A DNA stretch of 64,000 nucleotides from Paralithodes platypus (lineage: Eukaryota; Arthropoda; Malacostraca; Decapoda; Lithodidae). Location: assembly GCA_032716605.1 (NCBI GenBank), contig CM064552.1, forward strand, positions 4,387,900 to 4,451,899, in the 5' to 3' direction. Shown one piece after another: positions 54,423 through 64,000 of this stretch (the first letter of the stretch is position 1; every line of letters begins with the position of its first letter). Made by a program: the position numbers and the translations under genes. Below the pieces are notes generated by a model. It was not told where the DNA came from. It did not search any database and saw nothing but the letters and a program-made list of their open reading frames with translations.

Positions 54423-54500
<78 letters not shown>
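54390..54500. repeat. (GA)n then (GT)n microsatellite
   Basis: GA at 54390-54426 with a TGTGTGTA break, then GT at 54427-54500. Its right edge is the 3' end of the following LINE fragment. Confidence 0.95.
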
Positions 54501-54503
<3 letters not shown>

Positions 54504-54690
54504 TTACCTATTTGTAGTATACAGGAGTTGAGCTTTTTAGGCTCGTATTGTCCCGCTTCCTGAGTTACAATTATCTAACTTTGCCTTAAAAATATGAATG
54601 TTTTTGGCACACACCACTTCCTCTTCCAACTGATTCCATTTACTTATACTTCTGTAAGGGAAACTATACTTGCTCACAGACAAATGTGTG
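54501..54690 (-). pseudogene. LINE reverse transcriptase C-terminus and 3' end
   Basis: The minus strand encodes HLSVSKYSFPYRSISKWNQL, EEEVVCAKNIHIFKAKLDNC, NSGSGTIRA and a stop (54539-54537). This is the aromatic-WNxL...FKxxLD C-terminal signature of CR1/Jockey-group LINEs. The short 3' tail (AAGCTCAACTCCTGTATACT, ACAAATAGGTAAATAC) passes directly into the (AC)n microsatellite. It differs from the LINE at 48483 and is a second family. Confidence 0.8.
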
Positions 54691-54701
54691 ATAGGTAGGA
54701 A

Positions 54702-54985
54702 ATAATTGGGATATAATTTATGCTGTCCTTAGTATCAGTACATCACCACACAGCCCACCGACACACCATAAACATACCCTCGCTGTTTCTAATAAATTGT
54801 ATTGTATAAATAATCCCATATTCAAAATATTTATTATTAGTTAAAATAGGACTGCAAAAGGCTATCAACCCTACTGAATTATTAAGCCAGCACACTGTAG
54901 GCTCCAAATCTGACTTCACTGTGTTGGGCAGTTGAATATACAGGCACCTTAGTCTATGTCCAGAGGTAGAATTAAAACATAGGAA
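54702..54985 (+). mobile_element. Diverged SINE remnant
   Basis: TTGGGATATAATTTATGCTG, AGTATCAGTACATCACCACA, CAGCCCACCGA, TAATCCCATATTCAAAATAT and TTCACTGTGTTGGGCAGTTG, AATATACAGGCACC align in order with the SINE at 29850-30361. The tRNA-like head and about 100-130 bp of the middle are missing. Confidence 0.75.
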
Positions 54986-55019
54986 AAAATATAATCGCTC
55001 AATAAGGTCTATTAACAAA

Positions 55020-55168
55020 AAACAAAAAAAAAAAACAAAAAAAAAACACACACACACACACTAGATAGCCCAGGCTGTAAACAAACCTTACCCTAATGTG
55101 ATAATTGTTGTATTGTAACCTCATCAGTCAGGGTCACCACATTATCGTTATCAGTGCTATCAGAGTGT

Positions 55169-55206
<38 letters not shown>

Positions 55207-55321
55207 GTGTTGGAGGGTATGGTGCTTATCTGGCTTATCTATAACAAACCTTTCCCATACTAACAACCCTTCCATCATATTCACTCTCACCAACACTCAC
55301 TCTCTCACTCACACACTCACA

Positions 55322-55367
<46 letters not shown>

Positions 55368-55370
55368 AAG
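55020..55370. repeat. A-rich, (CA)n, (GT)n, (CACT)n and (CT)n tracts
   Basis: AAAAACAAAAAAA (55017-55045), CA to 55060, GT 55169-55203 and CT 55325-55365. Confidence 0.85.
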
Positions 55371-55394
55371 ACGGTAGCGACAGGTGTAGTTCAA

Positions 55395-55722
55395 GGGGAG
55401 ATTTCCACTGGAGGGATTTTTTTCTGGACCCCTTTCTCCCTCATGTTTAGCCCCATTGCTTTTGAGATTTTAAGACCTTCGCCCTAGTAGTTTGGATATT
55501 TTAAGACAGTTTGCCCCATTTCTGTCAATTTTATGACCTTTCGTGCCGTTAAGGTGTCAATTTTTTCCTGGCGAGCGATAGCGAGCCTGTAATTTAAGAG
55601 CAACCGGCCTCCGGCCCGGACATTTTTCTACCGAAAAATGTACAAATTTATCTTGAAAGGGGGTCTACGGGGTGTAATTTTAAGCTTGATGAAAAAGTAG
55701 GGAACAAACTAAATACCTCCCC
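55395..55722 (-). mobile_element. Family B element, complete, inverted
   Basis: TCAA (55391-55394) and GTAA (55723-55726) replace the two TTAA copies, each by one change. GGGGAGATTTCCACTGGAGG ... AACTAAATACCTCCCC. 328 bp. Confidence 0.9.
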
Positions 55723-55812
55723 GTAACCATGAGACAGCCTGGATCAGATAATATAACTGTGTGGTACTGAAAAGGTCGCCAGAGAGAGGCTGGGATTCAA
55801 ATATACACATAA

Positions 55813-55909
55813 TTTAACTCTTTCAGTATCTGAGGCCGGATTTGTTTTCACTTTATTCTGGCTTATACAAGACAATTTTGATGAGCACTCTGATTAACAT
55901 AGGTCCTTC
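55813..55909. mobile_element. Family A left half hosting family B
   Basis: TTAACTCTTTCAGTATCTGA, TTCACTTTATTCTGGCTTAT, then GGTCCTTCTTAA. The last TTAA is a natural part of the family A right arm (CCTTCTTAAGCTGC) and is the target of the next element. The rest of this family A copy is missing after the insertion. Confidence 0.7.
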
Positions 55910-55913
55910 TTAA

Positions 55914-56231
55914 GGGGAGGTATTTAGTTTGTTCCCTAGACCTCCATCAAGCTTAAAATTACACCCCCTTGAGCCCCTTTCAAGATAAATTTGTACATTT
56001 TTCGGTAGAAAAATGTCCCGGCTGAAAGCCGGTTCCTCTTAAATTAAAGGCTCGCTATCGCTCGCCAGGATAAAATCGACACCTGAATTGCACGAAAGGT
56101 CTTAATATGGGGTGAAAGTTCTTAAAATCGCTAAACTAATGGGGCAAACGTTTTATAATATCAAAAACAATGGGGCTACACATGAGGGAGAAAGGGGTCA
56201 AGAAAAAAATCCCTCAAGTGGAGATCTCCCC
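55914..56231 (+). mobile_element. Family B element, complete
   Basis: TTAA on both sides (55910-55913 and 56232-56235). GGGGAGGTATTTAGTTTGTT ... GTGGAGATCTCCCC. 318 bp, very similar to 52292-52609 (both have GGTCTTAATATGGGGTGAAA and AAACGTTTTATAATATCAAA). Confidence 0.9.
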
Positions 56232-56272
56232 TTAACTCTTTCAGTATCAAGTAGGTGAGTGGTAGTTATTAA

Positions 56273-56497
56273 CCCTTTCACGCACATATGACGCAGAGTT
56301 TGCCAGATTAGCAATAAGAAATAGAGTTCTCTCTCTTATAATTACCTCTCCAAAATTAGTTTTCTGCCCACAGCTAACTCAAAGACAACTGCAGAGGTTG
56401 AAGTAACTAAACTAAAGGGTTCTAAATACCCCTGATGGTAACAAAGGCTTTAAAGTATCCCTAATAGGCTCAAAATCGCGTCATATGTCGGAGAGGG
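56273..56497. mobile_element. Family G: TTAA-flanked inverted-repeat element
   Basis: TTAA on both sides (56269-56272 and 56498-56501). Left CCCTTTCACGCACATATGAC, GCAGAGTTTG. Right, reversed, CCCTCTCCGACATATGACGC, GATTTTGAG. 225 bp. The CCC terminus and TTAA duplication resemble piggyBac MITEs. The interior is unrelated to family A. Confidence 0.75.
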
Positions 56498-56710
56498 TTA
56501 AGACAGGTAGAACAGACACACCATCAGATATAGACACTTGATGAGTATACCACAGTAGTATAGGCCTAGTATGGAGGGACCAATTGGGGAACAACTAGGT
56601 TGATTGTAGGGAGGTACTGGTACAATAAGATAAACTACAATGTAACTAGAATAAGATAGATTGTACACCACTTTGTAACTGTCACCTTAATTTAAAAAAA
56701 AGTAGTATAG

Positions 56711-56883
<173 letters not shown>

Positions 56884-57078
56884 CGTGTCGGTCTTTCGCT
56901 GTGAACAAAATAAATATATATATATATTTACATATACGGGAAAAATATTATTACCTTCGCCAACGAAGTTGGATGGATGTTTCTGGAGATGTGTTTGCCT
57001 CCCTTTGACTATGTCTGTCTGTTTGTTTAAATATATATAAAATATCTATAAAGTTAAGAATATGTGTTCGCGCTAATT

Positions 57079-57297
57079 GCCGACTTGCGAGTTTCGTTCT
57101 ATAAGGAAGTTGGAGCTGTAGACAACGATATTTAACAGAATCTACAGCTAAAATACGGTCACAGAACATATATAAATACTTAAAACCCAATGCAACATGC
57201 CATTTATCCATCAGAAACGTAGATTATTATTGCATTTCTGTTTAATATCGATGTTTACGGCACCAACTTCCTTATAGCCAGAAACTCGCAAGTGGTC
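57079..57297. mobile_element. Family C foldback
   Basis: Left TTGCCGACTTGCGAGTTTCG, TTCTATAAGGAAGTTGGAGC. Right CACCAACTTCCTTATAGCCA, GAAACTCGCAAGTGGTCAAT. Core with ATAATAATCTA. About 219 bp, the same length as the copy at 24327. The preceding CCTTCGCCAACGAAGTTGG (56953-56971) is a short hairpin followed by TGTCTGTCTGTTTGTTT and may belong to another repeat. Confidence 0.85.
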
Positions 57298-57478
57298 AAT
57301 TGGTGGGCAGATAGGACATGCGCCAAGGAAGAAGTGGTTCCATTTAGGAGGCGATGGTAGAGCGTATATCTCCGCCAGCGTAGACGGAAATACACGCCCC
57401 CCATCCTCCACCTCTAGTGACCAATTGTAATATTCCTGACAAGTAGTCCATTGCATATTAATCCTTAACCCCTTCCGT

Positions 57479-57817
57479 ACCGACGACGTCACATTGATTT
57501 AATCTTTACTATTATTAGACGATTTTATTAAGTATTTAAGGGGCCTCCAGCACCTAACAGTATTTAAGGGGCCTCCAGCACCTAACAGTATTTAAGGGGC
57601 CTCCAGCACCTAACAGTATTTAAGGGGCCTCCAGCACCTAACAGTATTTAAGGGGCCTCCAGCACCTAACAGTATTTAAGGGGCCTCCAGCACCTAACAG
57701 GCTTCGACCTATCTCACTCATAACCCTTTATTCTAACAAACCTCTTTCTTAAACTGCACAAAATCTTCTAAATATAGGTAGACTAAAATAATATAGACGT
57801 TGCCGGTACAGAATGGG
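57479..57817. mobile_element. Family A foldback with a 6-copy 28-bp minisatellite
   Basis: TTAA (57475-57478), CCCCTTCCGTACCGACGACG, left arm to GATTTTATTAAG, then six exact copies of TATTTAAGGGGCCTCCAGCA, CCTAACAG (57533-57700). The rest of the element follows (CTTTCTTAAACTGCACAAAA, GACGTTGCCGGTACAGAATG, GG), then TTAC. 339 bp minus five extra units is 199 bp. Confidence 0.9.
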
Positions 57818-58071
57818 TTACTACAAAGCAATTACAGCTGGCCTACTGTGTGACTATCTTATCACACAGCAGTAACTATCTTGGTATCTTACTGTGTTGT
57901 GGTACTGGGGTATACAGTATACTTCACAGCTGGAGGGGTACCGCACAAGGCTTACCTGAAACAATAAGAGGGAGGCATATTAATACAAGCTTATAAATAC
58001 TACTGGCACTACTACCATTATCTTCTAAATAGCCTCATAGAAGAAAAAAAAAAATATATATATATATGTTT

Positions 58072-58077
<6 letters not shown>

Positions 58078-58137
<60 letters not shown>

Positions 58138-58265
58138 CTAGTAGGGAGGAAGAGGGGTGTGACCTCACTTAATATTTCACATTATTGACTACTCTCTCTC
58201 TCTCTCTCTCTCTGGCATTTATCATTAAACAACATTTGCTCCCTCTCCCTCTCTCCCCCCCCCCA
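58078..58265. repeat. (GA)n, (CT)n tracts and C run
   Basis: GA at 58077-58134, CT at 58193-58213 and C at 58256-58264. Confidence 0.9.
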
Positions 58266-58317
58266 CCCCTCTCTATCTGATATATACAGTACATACAGTA
58301 TATATACACATATATAT

Positions 58318-58529
<212 letters not shown>

Positions 58530-58595
58530 ACACACATAGTCTCCCCACTCAAGGAACACACTTTACACCCACCTCAATACATCTCTATATACAAA

Positions 58596-58878
58596 CAAAA
58601 AACACCCGCAAGACCCGCCTTCAAGATAAATTTGTACATTTTTCGATATATAAATGTCCCGGCCAAAGGCCGGTTCCTCTTAAAATACAGGCTCGCTATC
58701 ACTCGCTAGGAAAAATTCGACACCTAAATGACACGAAAAGTCAAAATATCGACAAAGAAATGGGGTGAAAGGTATTAACAACGCCAAAGTCGTGAGCCGA
58801 ACGTCATGAAATTTGAAAACAAATGGGGCTAAACATGAGGAAGAAGGTTGACCAGAAAAACTACCCATCTCCCCTTAC
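58596..58878 (+). mobile_element. Family B element, left end lost
   Basis: GCAAGACCCGCCTTCAAGAT, AAATTTGTACATTTTTCGAT, GGCCAAAGGCCGGTTCCTCT, CAGGCTCGCTATCACTCGCT, AAATGGGGCTAAACATGAGG and the right end ACTACCCATCTCCCCTTA. Confidence 0.85.
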
Positions 58879-58889
58879 TTGTTTCTCTA

Positions 58890-59940
58890 CTTACTGATTC
58901 ATCTACCAATCTATCTATCTATCTACCTACCTACTGACCCATGCATCTATCTACTAACTGATTTACCTACCTAGTCATATTCCCGTCTCTACCTAGTAAG
59001 ATGCCTACCTACCTACTTACCTACCTACCTACTGACCCATGTACCTACCTACTAAAGGATCTACCTATCTAGCCCTAATCACGTCTCTACTTACCTACCT
59101 ACCTACCTAGCAAGCTACCTACTGACCCATGTACCTACCTACTAAAGGATCTACCTATCTAGCCCTAATCACGTCTCTACTTACCTACCTACCTACCTAG
59201 CAAGCTACCTACTGACCCATGTACCTACCTACTAAAGGATCTACCTATCTAGCCCTAATCACGTCTCTACTTACCTACCTACATACCTAGCAAGCTACCT
59301 ACTGACCCATGTACCTACCTACTAAAGGATCTACCTATCTAGCCCTAATCACGTCTCTACTTACCTACCTACCTACCTAGCAAGCTACCTACTGACCCAT
59401 GTACCTACCTACTAAAGGATCTACCTATCTAGCCCTAATCACGTCTCTACCTACCTACCTACCTAGCAAGCTACCTACTGACCCATGTACCTACCTACTA
59501 AAGGATCTACCTATCTAGCCCTAATCACGTCTCTACTTACCTACCTAGCAAGCTACCTACTGACCCATGTACCTACCTACTAAAGGATCTACCTATCTAG
59601 CCCTAATCACGTCTCTACCTACCTACCTAGCAAGCTACCTACTGACCCATGTACCTACCTACTAAAGGATCTACCTATCTAGCCCTAATCACGTCTCTAC
59701 TTACCTACCTACCTACCTAGCAAGCTACCTACTGACCCATGTACCTACCTACTAAAGGATCTACCTATCTAGCCCTAATCACGTCTCTACTTACCTACCT
59801 ACCTACCTAGCAAGCTACCTACTGACCCATGTACCTACCTACTAAAGGATCTACCTATCTAGCCCTAATCACGTCTCTACCTACCTACCTACCTGCCTAT
59901 CAAGCTACCTACTGACCCATGCACCTACCTACAACCCTAG
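58890..59940. repeat. 90-bp minisatellite with (CTAC)n cores, about 9-10 units
   Basis: Signature CAAGCTACCTACTGACCCAT at 59111, 59201, 59291 and so on, with TACTAAAGGATCTACCTATC and TAGCCCTAATCACGTCTCTA. Units of 82 and 86 bp arise from loss of one or two CTAC. Confidence 0.95.
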
Positions 59941-60054
59941 TGTACTTACTGTTTACACCTGCTTGCCTACCTACTATATTTACCACCACTCCACTGATTT
60001 ACTAATCTATTAACTTTATTAACTACTTACCTATCCTACTTAAAAACAAACCCT

Positions 60055-60131
60055 ATATATATATATATATATATATAACACATACAGACACTGCATTATT
60101 ACCAGTATATATCACTTTCAGCAAGTTTTTA

Positions 60132-60190
<59 letters not shown>
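60055..60190. repeat. (TA)n and (CT)n tracts
   Basis: TA at 60055-60076 and CT at 60136-60187. Confidence 0.9.
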
Positions 60191-60192
<2 letters not shown>

Positions 60193-60209
60193 ATACGTTC
60201 TCAATTCAC

Positions 60210-60785
60210 GTGGGTGAGTAGGTAGGTAGTTACGTATGTAGGTAGGTAGACAGTTAGTAAGTTAAGAAGACAGGAAGATAGGTTGGTAGGTAGAGTGGGA
60301 GGAAAGTAGGTAAGTAGATGAGTAATAGTTAGGTAGGTACGTTGGTATGAAATTAAGTAAGTAGATGATATGATAGGTAGAAAGCTAAGTAAGTAGATAG
60401 GTAGACATGTAGGTAGATGGGCAATAGGTAGGTAGGTAAGTAGGTTGGATGGTATGAAAGTAAGAAAGAAAGTAAGTAGATGATATGATAGGTAGGTAGC
60501 TAGGCAGGTAGATGGGTAGACAGGTAGATAGATAGGTAGGCAATTAGGTACACACAGTCAATAGGTAGGGTACACAGCAATTTCTACCCGATCCAATGGT
60601 CTAATTAGTATGCGATATCGATAAACAATTTAGTAGGTAGGTAGGTAGGTTGGTTGGTAAGAATATAGGTAGGTAGGTAGGTAGGTAGGTAGGTAGGTAG
60701 GTAGGTAGGTAGGTTGGTTGGTAAGAATATAGGTAGGTAGGTAGGTAGGTAGGTAGGTAGGTAGGTAGGAAGTTGGTAAGTGGGA
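60210..60785. repeat. (GGTA)n and derived sequence
   Basis: Degenerate GTAGGTAGGTAAGTAG sequence, becoming perfect GGTA at 60664-60712 and 60731-60770, each block preceded by TTGGTTGGTAAGAATATA (a duplicated 66-bp unit). Confidence 0.9.
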
Positions 60786-60866
60786 AGATACTAGGAGGGT
60801 AAGGTACACTGACCAATTACCGGTAGTTAGTACGCATTATCGATTAAAAATTAAACTATCCTAACA

Positions 60867-61362
60867 AATATGAGTGGCTCCATTAATAACAAATATGAGT
60901 AGCTCCATTAATAACAAATATGAGTAGCTCCATTAATAACAAATATGAGTAGCTCCATTAATAACAAATATGAGTGGCTCCATTAATAACAAATATGAGT
61001 AGCTCCATTAATAACAAATATGAGTAGCTCCATTAATAACAAATATGAGTAGCTCCATTAATAACAAATATGAGTGGCTCCATTAATAACAAATATGAGT
61101 AGCTCCATTAATAACAAATATGAGTAGCTCCATTAATAACAAATATGAGTGGCTCCATTAATAACAAATATGAGTAGCTCCATTAATAACAAATATGAGT
61201 AGCTCCATTAATAACAAATATGAGTGGCTCCATTAATAACAAATATGAGTGGCTCCATTAATAACAAATATGAGTGGCTCCATTAATAACAAATATGAGT
61301 AGCTCCATTAATAACAAATATGAGTAGCTCCATTAATAACAAATATGAGTAGCTCCATTAAT
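60867..61362. repeat. 25-bp minisatellite, about 20 units
   Basis: AACAAATATGAGTAGCTCCA then TTAAT every 25 bp, with only GTAGC/GTGGC variation. The variant order may mark higher-order duplication. Confidence 0.95.
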
Positions 61363-61454
61363 AATTCAGCGAGAAAATGAACATACATTTTCGTAGACTT
61401 TCAAATTATTCATGTTAATTTAGCGTACTGAATGAACAGCCGTATACGAAATAG

Positions 61455-61464
61455 ATATATATAT

Positions 61465-61561
<97 letters not shown>

Positions 61562-61600
61562 TATCCGGTATATACTGTATATATATATACTTATATATTT
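61455..61600. repeat. (TA)n microsatellite
   Basis: TA with ATTATTATA and CATATATATCCGGTATA interruptions, abutting a family A element. Confidence 0.9.
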
Positions 61601-61612
61601 ATTTAATATTAA

Positions 61613-61828
61613 CCCTTTCAAGACACGAGGACGCGTTTCTTCCTTTTATTCTGGCTAGTAATGGAAATTTGTATTCAGCTTAGGAAGGAATCGTGGGAGT
61701 CGGAGGGTTGCGCGAGATAGTGTTTACCCCTTTGACTCCAAGAGAGATAATCAATAATCCAAACTTGAGTAAAATCGTCTAATATTAGCTGAATATGTGA
61801 AAATGTGTTCACGAAAATACTGAAAGGG
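61613..61828. mobile_element. Family A foldback, subfamily with GACGCG arms
   Basis: TTAA (61609-61612), CCCTTTCAAGACACGAGGAC, TTTATTCTGGCTAGTAATGG, CAGCTTAGGAAGGAATCGTG. Right AAATCGTCTAATATTAGCTG, AATACTGAAAGGG and TTAG (61829-61832). 216 bp. Confidence 0.85.
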
Positions 61829-61832
61829 TTAG

Positions 61833-62170
61833 GTAAGTAAGTGTGTAAGTAGGGACGTGGGTAAATACATCGGTAAGTAGGTAGGTAAGTAGAGGAAAGT
61901 ATTTGTTAGTAGAATGGTAAATTGGTAGGTAAGTAGGGATGAAGGTAAATATGCAGGTAAGTAGGAACGAAGGTAAATAGGTAGGTAAGTACATTGGTAA
62001 GTAGAGGGAAGCGTTTCTAAGTAGAATAGTAAATAGGTAGGTAAGTAGAAACTAAATGTAAGTAGGTAGGTAAGTAGGAACATAGGTAAGTACATCGGTA
62101 AGTAGGGAGGGAAGTGTTTGTTAGTAGAATGGTAAGTAGGTAGGGAAGTGTTTGTTAGTAGGTAAATAGG
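61833..62170. repeat. (GTAGGTAA)n-type minisatellite
   Basis: Irregular units with GGTAAGTAGG, GAACATAGGTAA and GGAAGTGTTTGTTAGTAGAATGG. The minus-strand Y/L/P/T frames are artefacts. Confidence 0.8.
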
Positions 62171-62207
62171 CTTTGTTGCTAATGTAGGTGAATGAACTAG
62201 GTACAGA

Positions 62208-62720
62208 GTAATGTGTGTGTGTGTGTATTTATGGGTGACTGTGTGTGTGTATTTAGGTGTGTGTTTATGTGTGTATGTGTGTGTGCGTGTGTATTTATGG
62301 GTGACTGTGTATGTATGTGTGTGTGTGTGTGTATTTATGTATGACTGTCTGTATTTAGGTGTATGTTTATGTACGTATGTGAGAGTATTAATGTATGACT
62401 GTGTGTGAGTATAATTATGTGTGACAGTGTGTGTGTGTGTATTTATGTGTGTGACTGTGTGTGTATGTATTTATGAGTGACTGAGTGTGTGTATTTATGT
62501 GTGGCAGCATTATGTATATATGTGTATGACGGTATGTGTGTGTATATATATGTGTGTTTATGTGTGTATTTATGTGTGTGGCTGTGTATGTGTGTGTGTG
62601 CGTGTATACCAGGGTACAAAACACCACCACCACCACCACCATGTATGTATACTGGTGGTGGTGGTTGCTATGGAAATAACACACACAGTCACACACACAT
62701 ATATATATATATACACACGC
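62208..62720. repeat. (GT)n-rich TGTGTGTATTTATG repeat, (CCA)n and (TA)n
   Basis: About 20-30 bp units TGTGTGTATTTATGNGTGAC to 62600, ACCACCACC (62623-62640), its complement GGTGGTGGTGG (62653-62664) 13 bp away (hairpin-capable), then CA and TA. Confidence 0.8.
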
Positions 62721-62735
62721 AACACTCACCAGGGA

Positions 62736-63145
62736 ATCACCACCAGTCAGTCAGTCAGTCAGTCAGTGGGTAGGTCAGTAAGTCAGTCAGTAAGGTCAGT
62801 CAGTAAGTCAACAGTTCAAGTCAGTCAGTGGGTAGGTCAATCAGTGCCCTTCAGTAAGTCAATAGTTTCAGTCAGTCAGTCAGTCAGTGGGTAGGTTAGT
62901 GTTCATCAGTAAGTCAATAGTTCAAGTCAGTCAGTGGGTAGGTCAATTAGTGCCCTTCAGTAAGTCAATAGTTTCAGTCAGTCAGTCAGTCAGTCAGTCA
63001 GTCAGTCAGTCAGTCAGTGGGTAGGTTAGTGTTCATCAGTAAGTCAATAGTTCAAGTCAGTCAGTGGGTAGGTCAATCAGTGCCCTTCAGTAAGTCAATA
63101 GTTGCAGTCAGTCAGTCAGTCAGTCAGTCAGTCAGTCAGCCAGCT
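62736..63145. repeat. (CAGT)n with a nested minisatellite
   Basis: CAGT tetranucleotide runs alternate with GGGTAGGTCAATCAGTGCCC, TTCAGTAAGTCAATAGTTTC and variants. The higher-order unit of roughly 120-130 bp recurs at about 62820, 62930 and 63055. Confidence 0.9.
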
Positions 63146-63204
63146 AGCAAGATATGAGTAAAACAAATCAATTATTCTATATACGGTTGGAATTTCTCAT
63201 CTCT

Positions 63205-63206
63205 CT

Positions 63207-63241
<35 letters not shown>

Positions 63242-63586
63242 AGTACGTGGTTCTGTTACGTACATAACTATACACCTAAGTACGTATTTTGTGTAGGGCT
63301 GGCTATGACCTTTCCTAAGGGATAAATGTGTGAGCGTGTCTGTGTACGTATTTTCCTTGTGTACGTATTACCGTGTGTGCGTATCAATCTGTCGGTCCGT
63401 ATGCAGCATCAAATCCACTCAATACACACATGTACGTTTCCACATGTTTCAATTGTAAGAGTTACATGTACGTTTCTTTGTGTGAAGGTGCAATAATCCA
63501 TACATAGTGTGGGTTTTGCCGTCTTGTGTACGTATGTGTATGTACGTATTATGGTTAAATTTGGAAACATGATATGAGCGTGTGTA

Positions 63587-63649
<63 letters not shown>

Positions 63650-63690
63650 GAGTGAGAGTGAGAGTGAGTGAGTGTGTGTGTGTGTGATAT
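63205..63690. repeat. (GT)n and (GA)n tracts in GTACGTATT-rich sequence
   Basis: GT at 63211-63238, GA at 63592-63646, GAGTGAGAGTGA and GT to 63686. From 63690 to 64000 unique pyrimidine-rich sequence with nothing recognised. Confidence 0.85.
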
Positions 63691-64000
63691 AAACACAACA
63701 GGCATCTACACTCTAAAAAAAAAGGTTATTGGTATGAAAAGGATAATAACGTGTCCAAAATAGTCTACCCATTAACAACCACACCACTGTCAATATCTAT
63801 CAACTATCTATTACTTTATGTCACGAAGCTGCCCTACCTTCCACCACTATTTTCTGTCTCAACTCCTGTACCTTAACTACCTTGTTCCTCATCATCCCCT
63901 GAGAATCAATTACTCATACCACTGTCACTACTACCACGACCTTCTGTTTCACCTTCTGTACCTTGCCTCCAACAAATATTCCTCCAAACCTTAACCCAGG

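Overview
The window looks like non-genic, repeat-saturated nuclear DNA of an arthropod, most probably a malacostracan (decapod-type) crustacean. I infer this from the extreme density of long GA/CT, GT/CA and TA dinucleotide tracts, a degenerate TTAGG-type (arthropod telomere-like) array, arthropod-style CR1-like LINE fragments whose 3' ends abut microsatellites, and the absence of any compact gene set. Species cannot be named from the sequence alone. Nearly all long open frames are translations of simple repeats.

Two kinds of sequence dominate. The first is tandem repeats: dinucleotide tracts up to about 170 bp, and minisatellites with units of 15, 20, 21, 25, 26, 28, 31, 33, 43, 55, 90, 106 and 126 bp. 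The largest is a roughly 2.9-kb array of a 21-bp unit at 44590-47470. The second is a dense population of short non-autonomous inverted-repeat elements, given local names here. Family A is about 200 bp, foldback, TTAA|CCCTTTCTGTACCG, piggyBac-like. Family B is about 300-330 bp, TTAA|GGGGAGGT. Family C has CTTGCGAGTTTC ends. Family D has CTATA(G/C)(C/T)CT(A/G)TTC ends. Family E has CTGACGGTAAATTG ends. Family F has ACA(G/C)TT ends and an ACGT duplication. Family G is TTAA|CCCTTTCACGCACATATGACGC-like. Family H is CAGTCGCGCTAATAAG, mariner/pogo-like. Family I is a dispersed repeat of unknown type. Family A alone has more than twenty copies or fragments.

Layout: 1-9800, microsatellites and minisatellites with a few degraded elements; 9870-11200, a degenerate array and three abutting family A elements; 11370-15840, simple repeats including the TTAGG-like block; 15900-20640, foldback elements including a four-layer nest at 18668-19435; 21700-22510, the most gene-like unique stretch; 24300-27640, elements, a 26-bp array and the one convincing coding exon (minus strand, Q/H-rich, 26815-26482); 28800-31410, elements, a tRNA-derived SINE and a LINE 3' fragment; 31400-44100, minisatellites and chains of families A and B; 44590-47470, the giant 21-bp array; 48484-51290, a 5'-truncated, frameshifted CR1-like LINE; 51400-56500, chains of families A and B with a 55-bp minisatellite built from an A/B junction; 56700-64000, simple repeats, minisatellites and three more elements.

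The most interesting signal is how the elements and tandem repeats interact. Families A and B both use TTAA, repeatedly share a single TTAA between neighbours, and insert into one another and into families C and E. Several intact family A copies reduce to about 190-200 bp once the insertions or tandem expansions inside them are subtracted. At least six tandem arrays begin inside, or at the edge of, a family A element. This suggests that TTAA-targeting foldback elements seed minisatellites in this genome.
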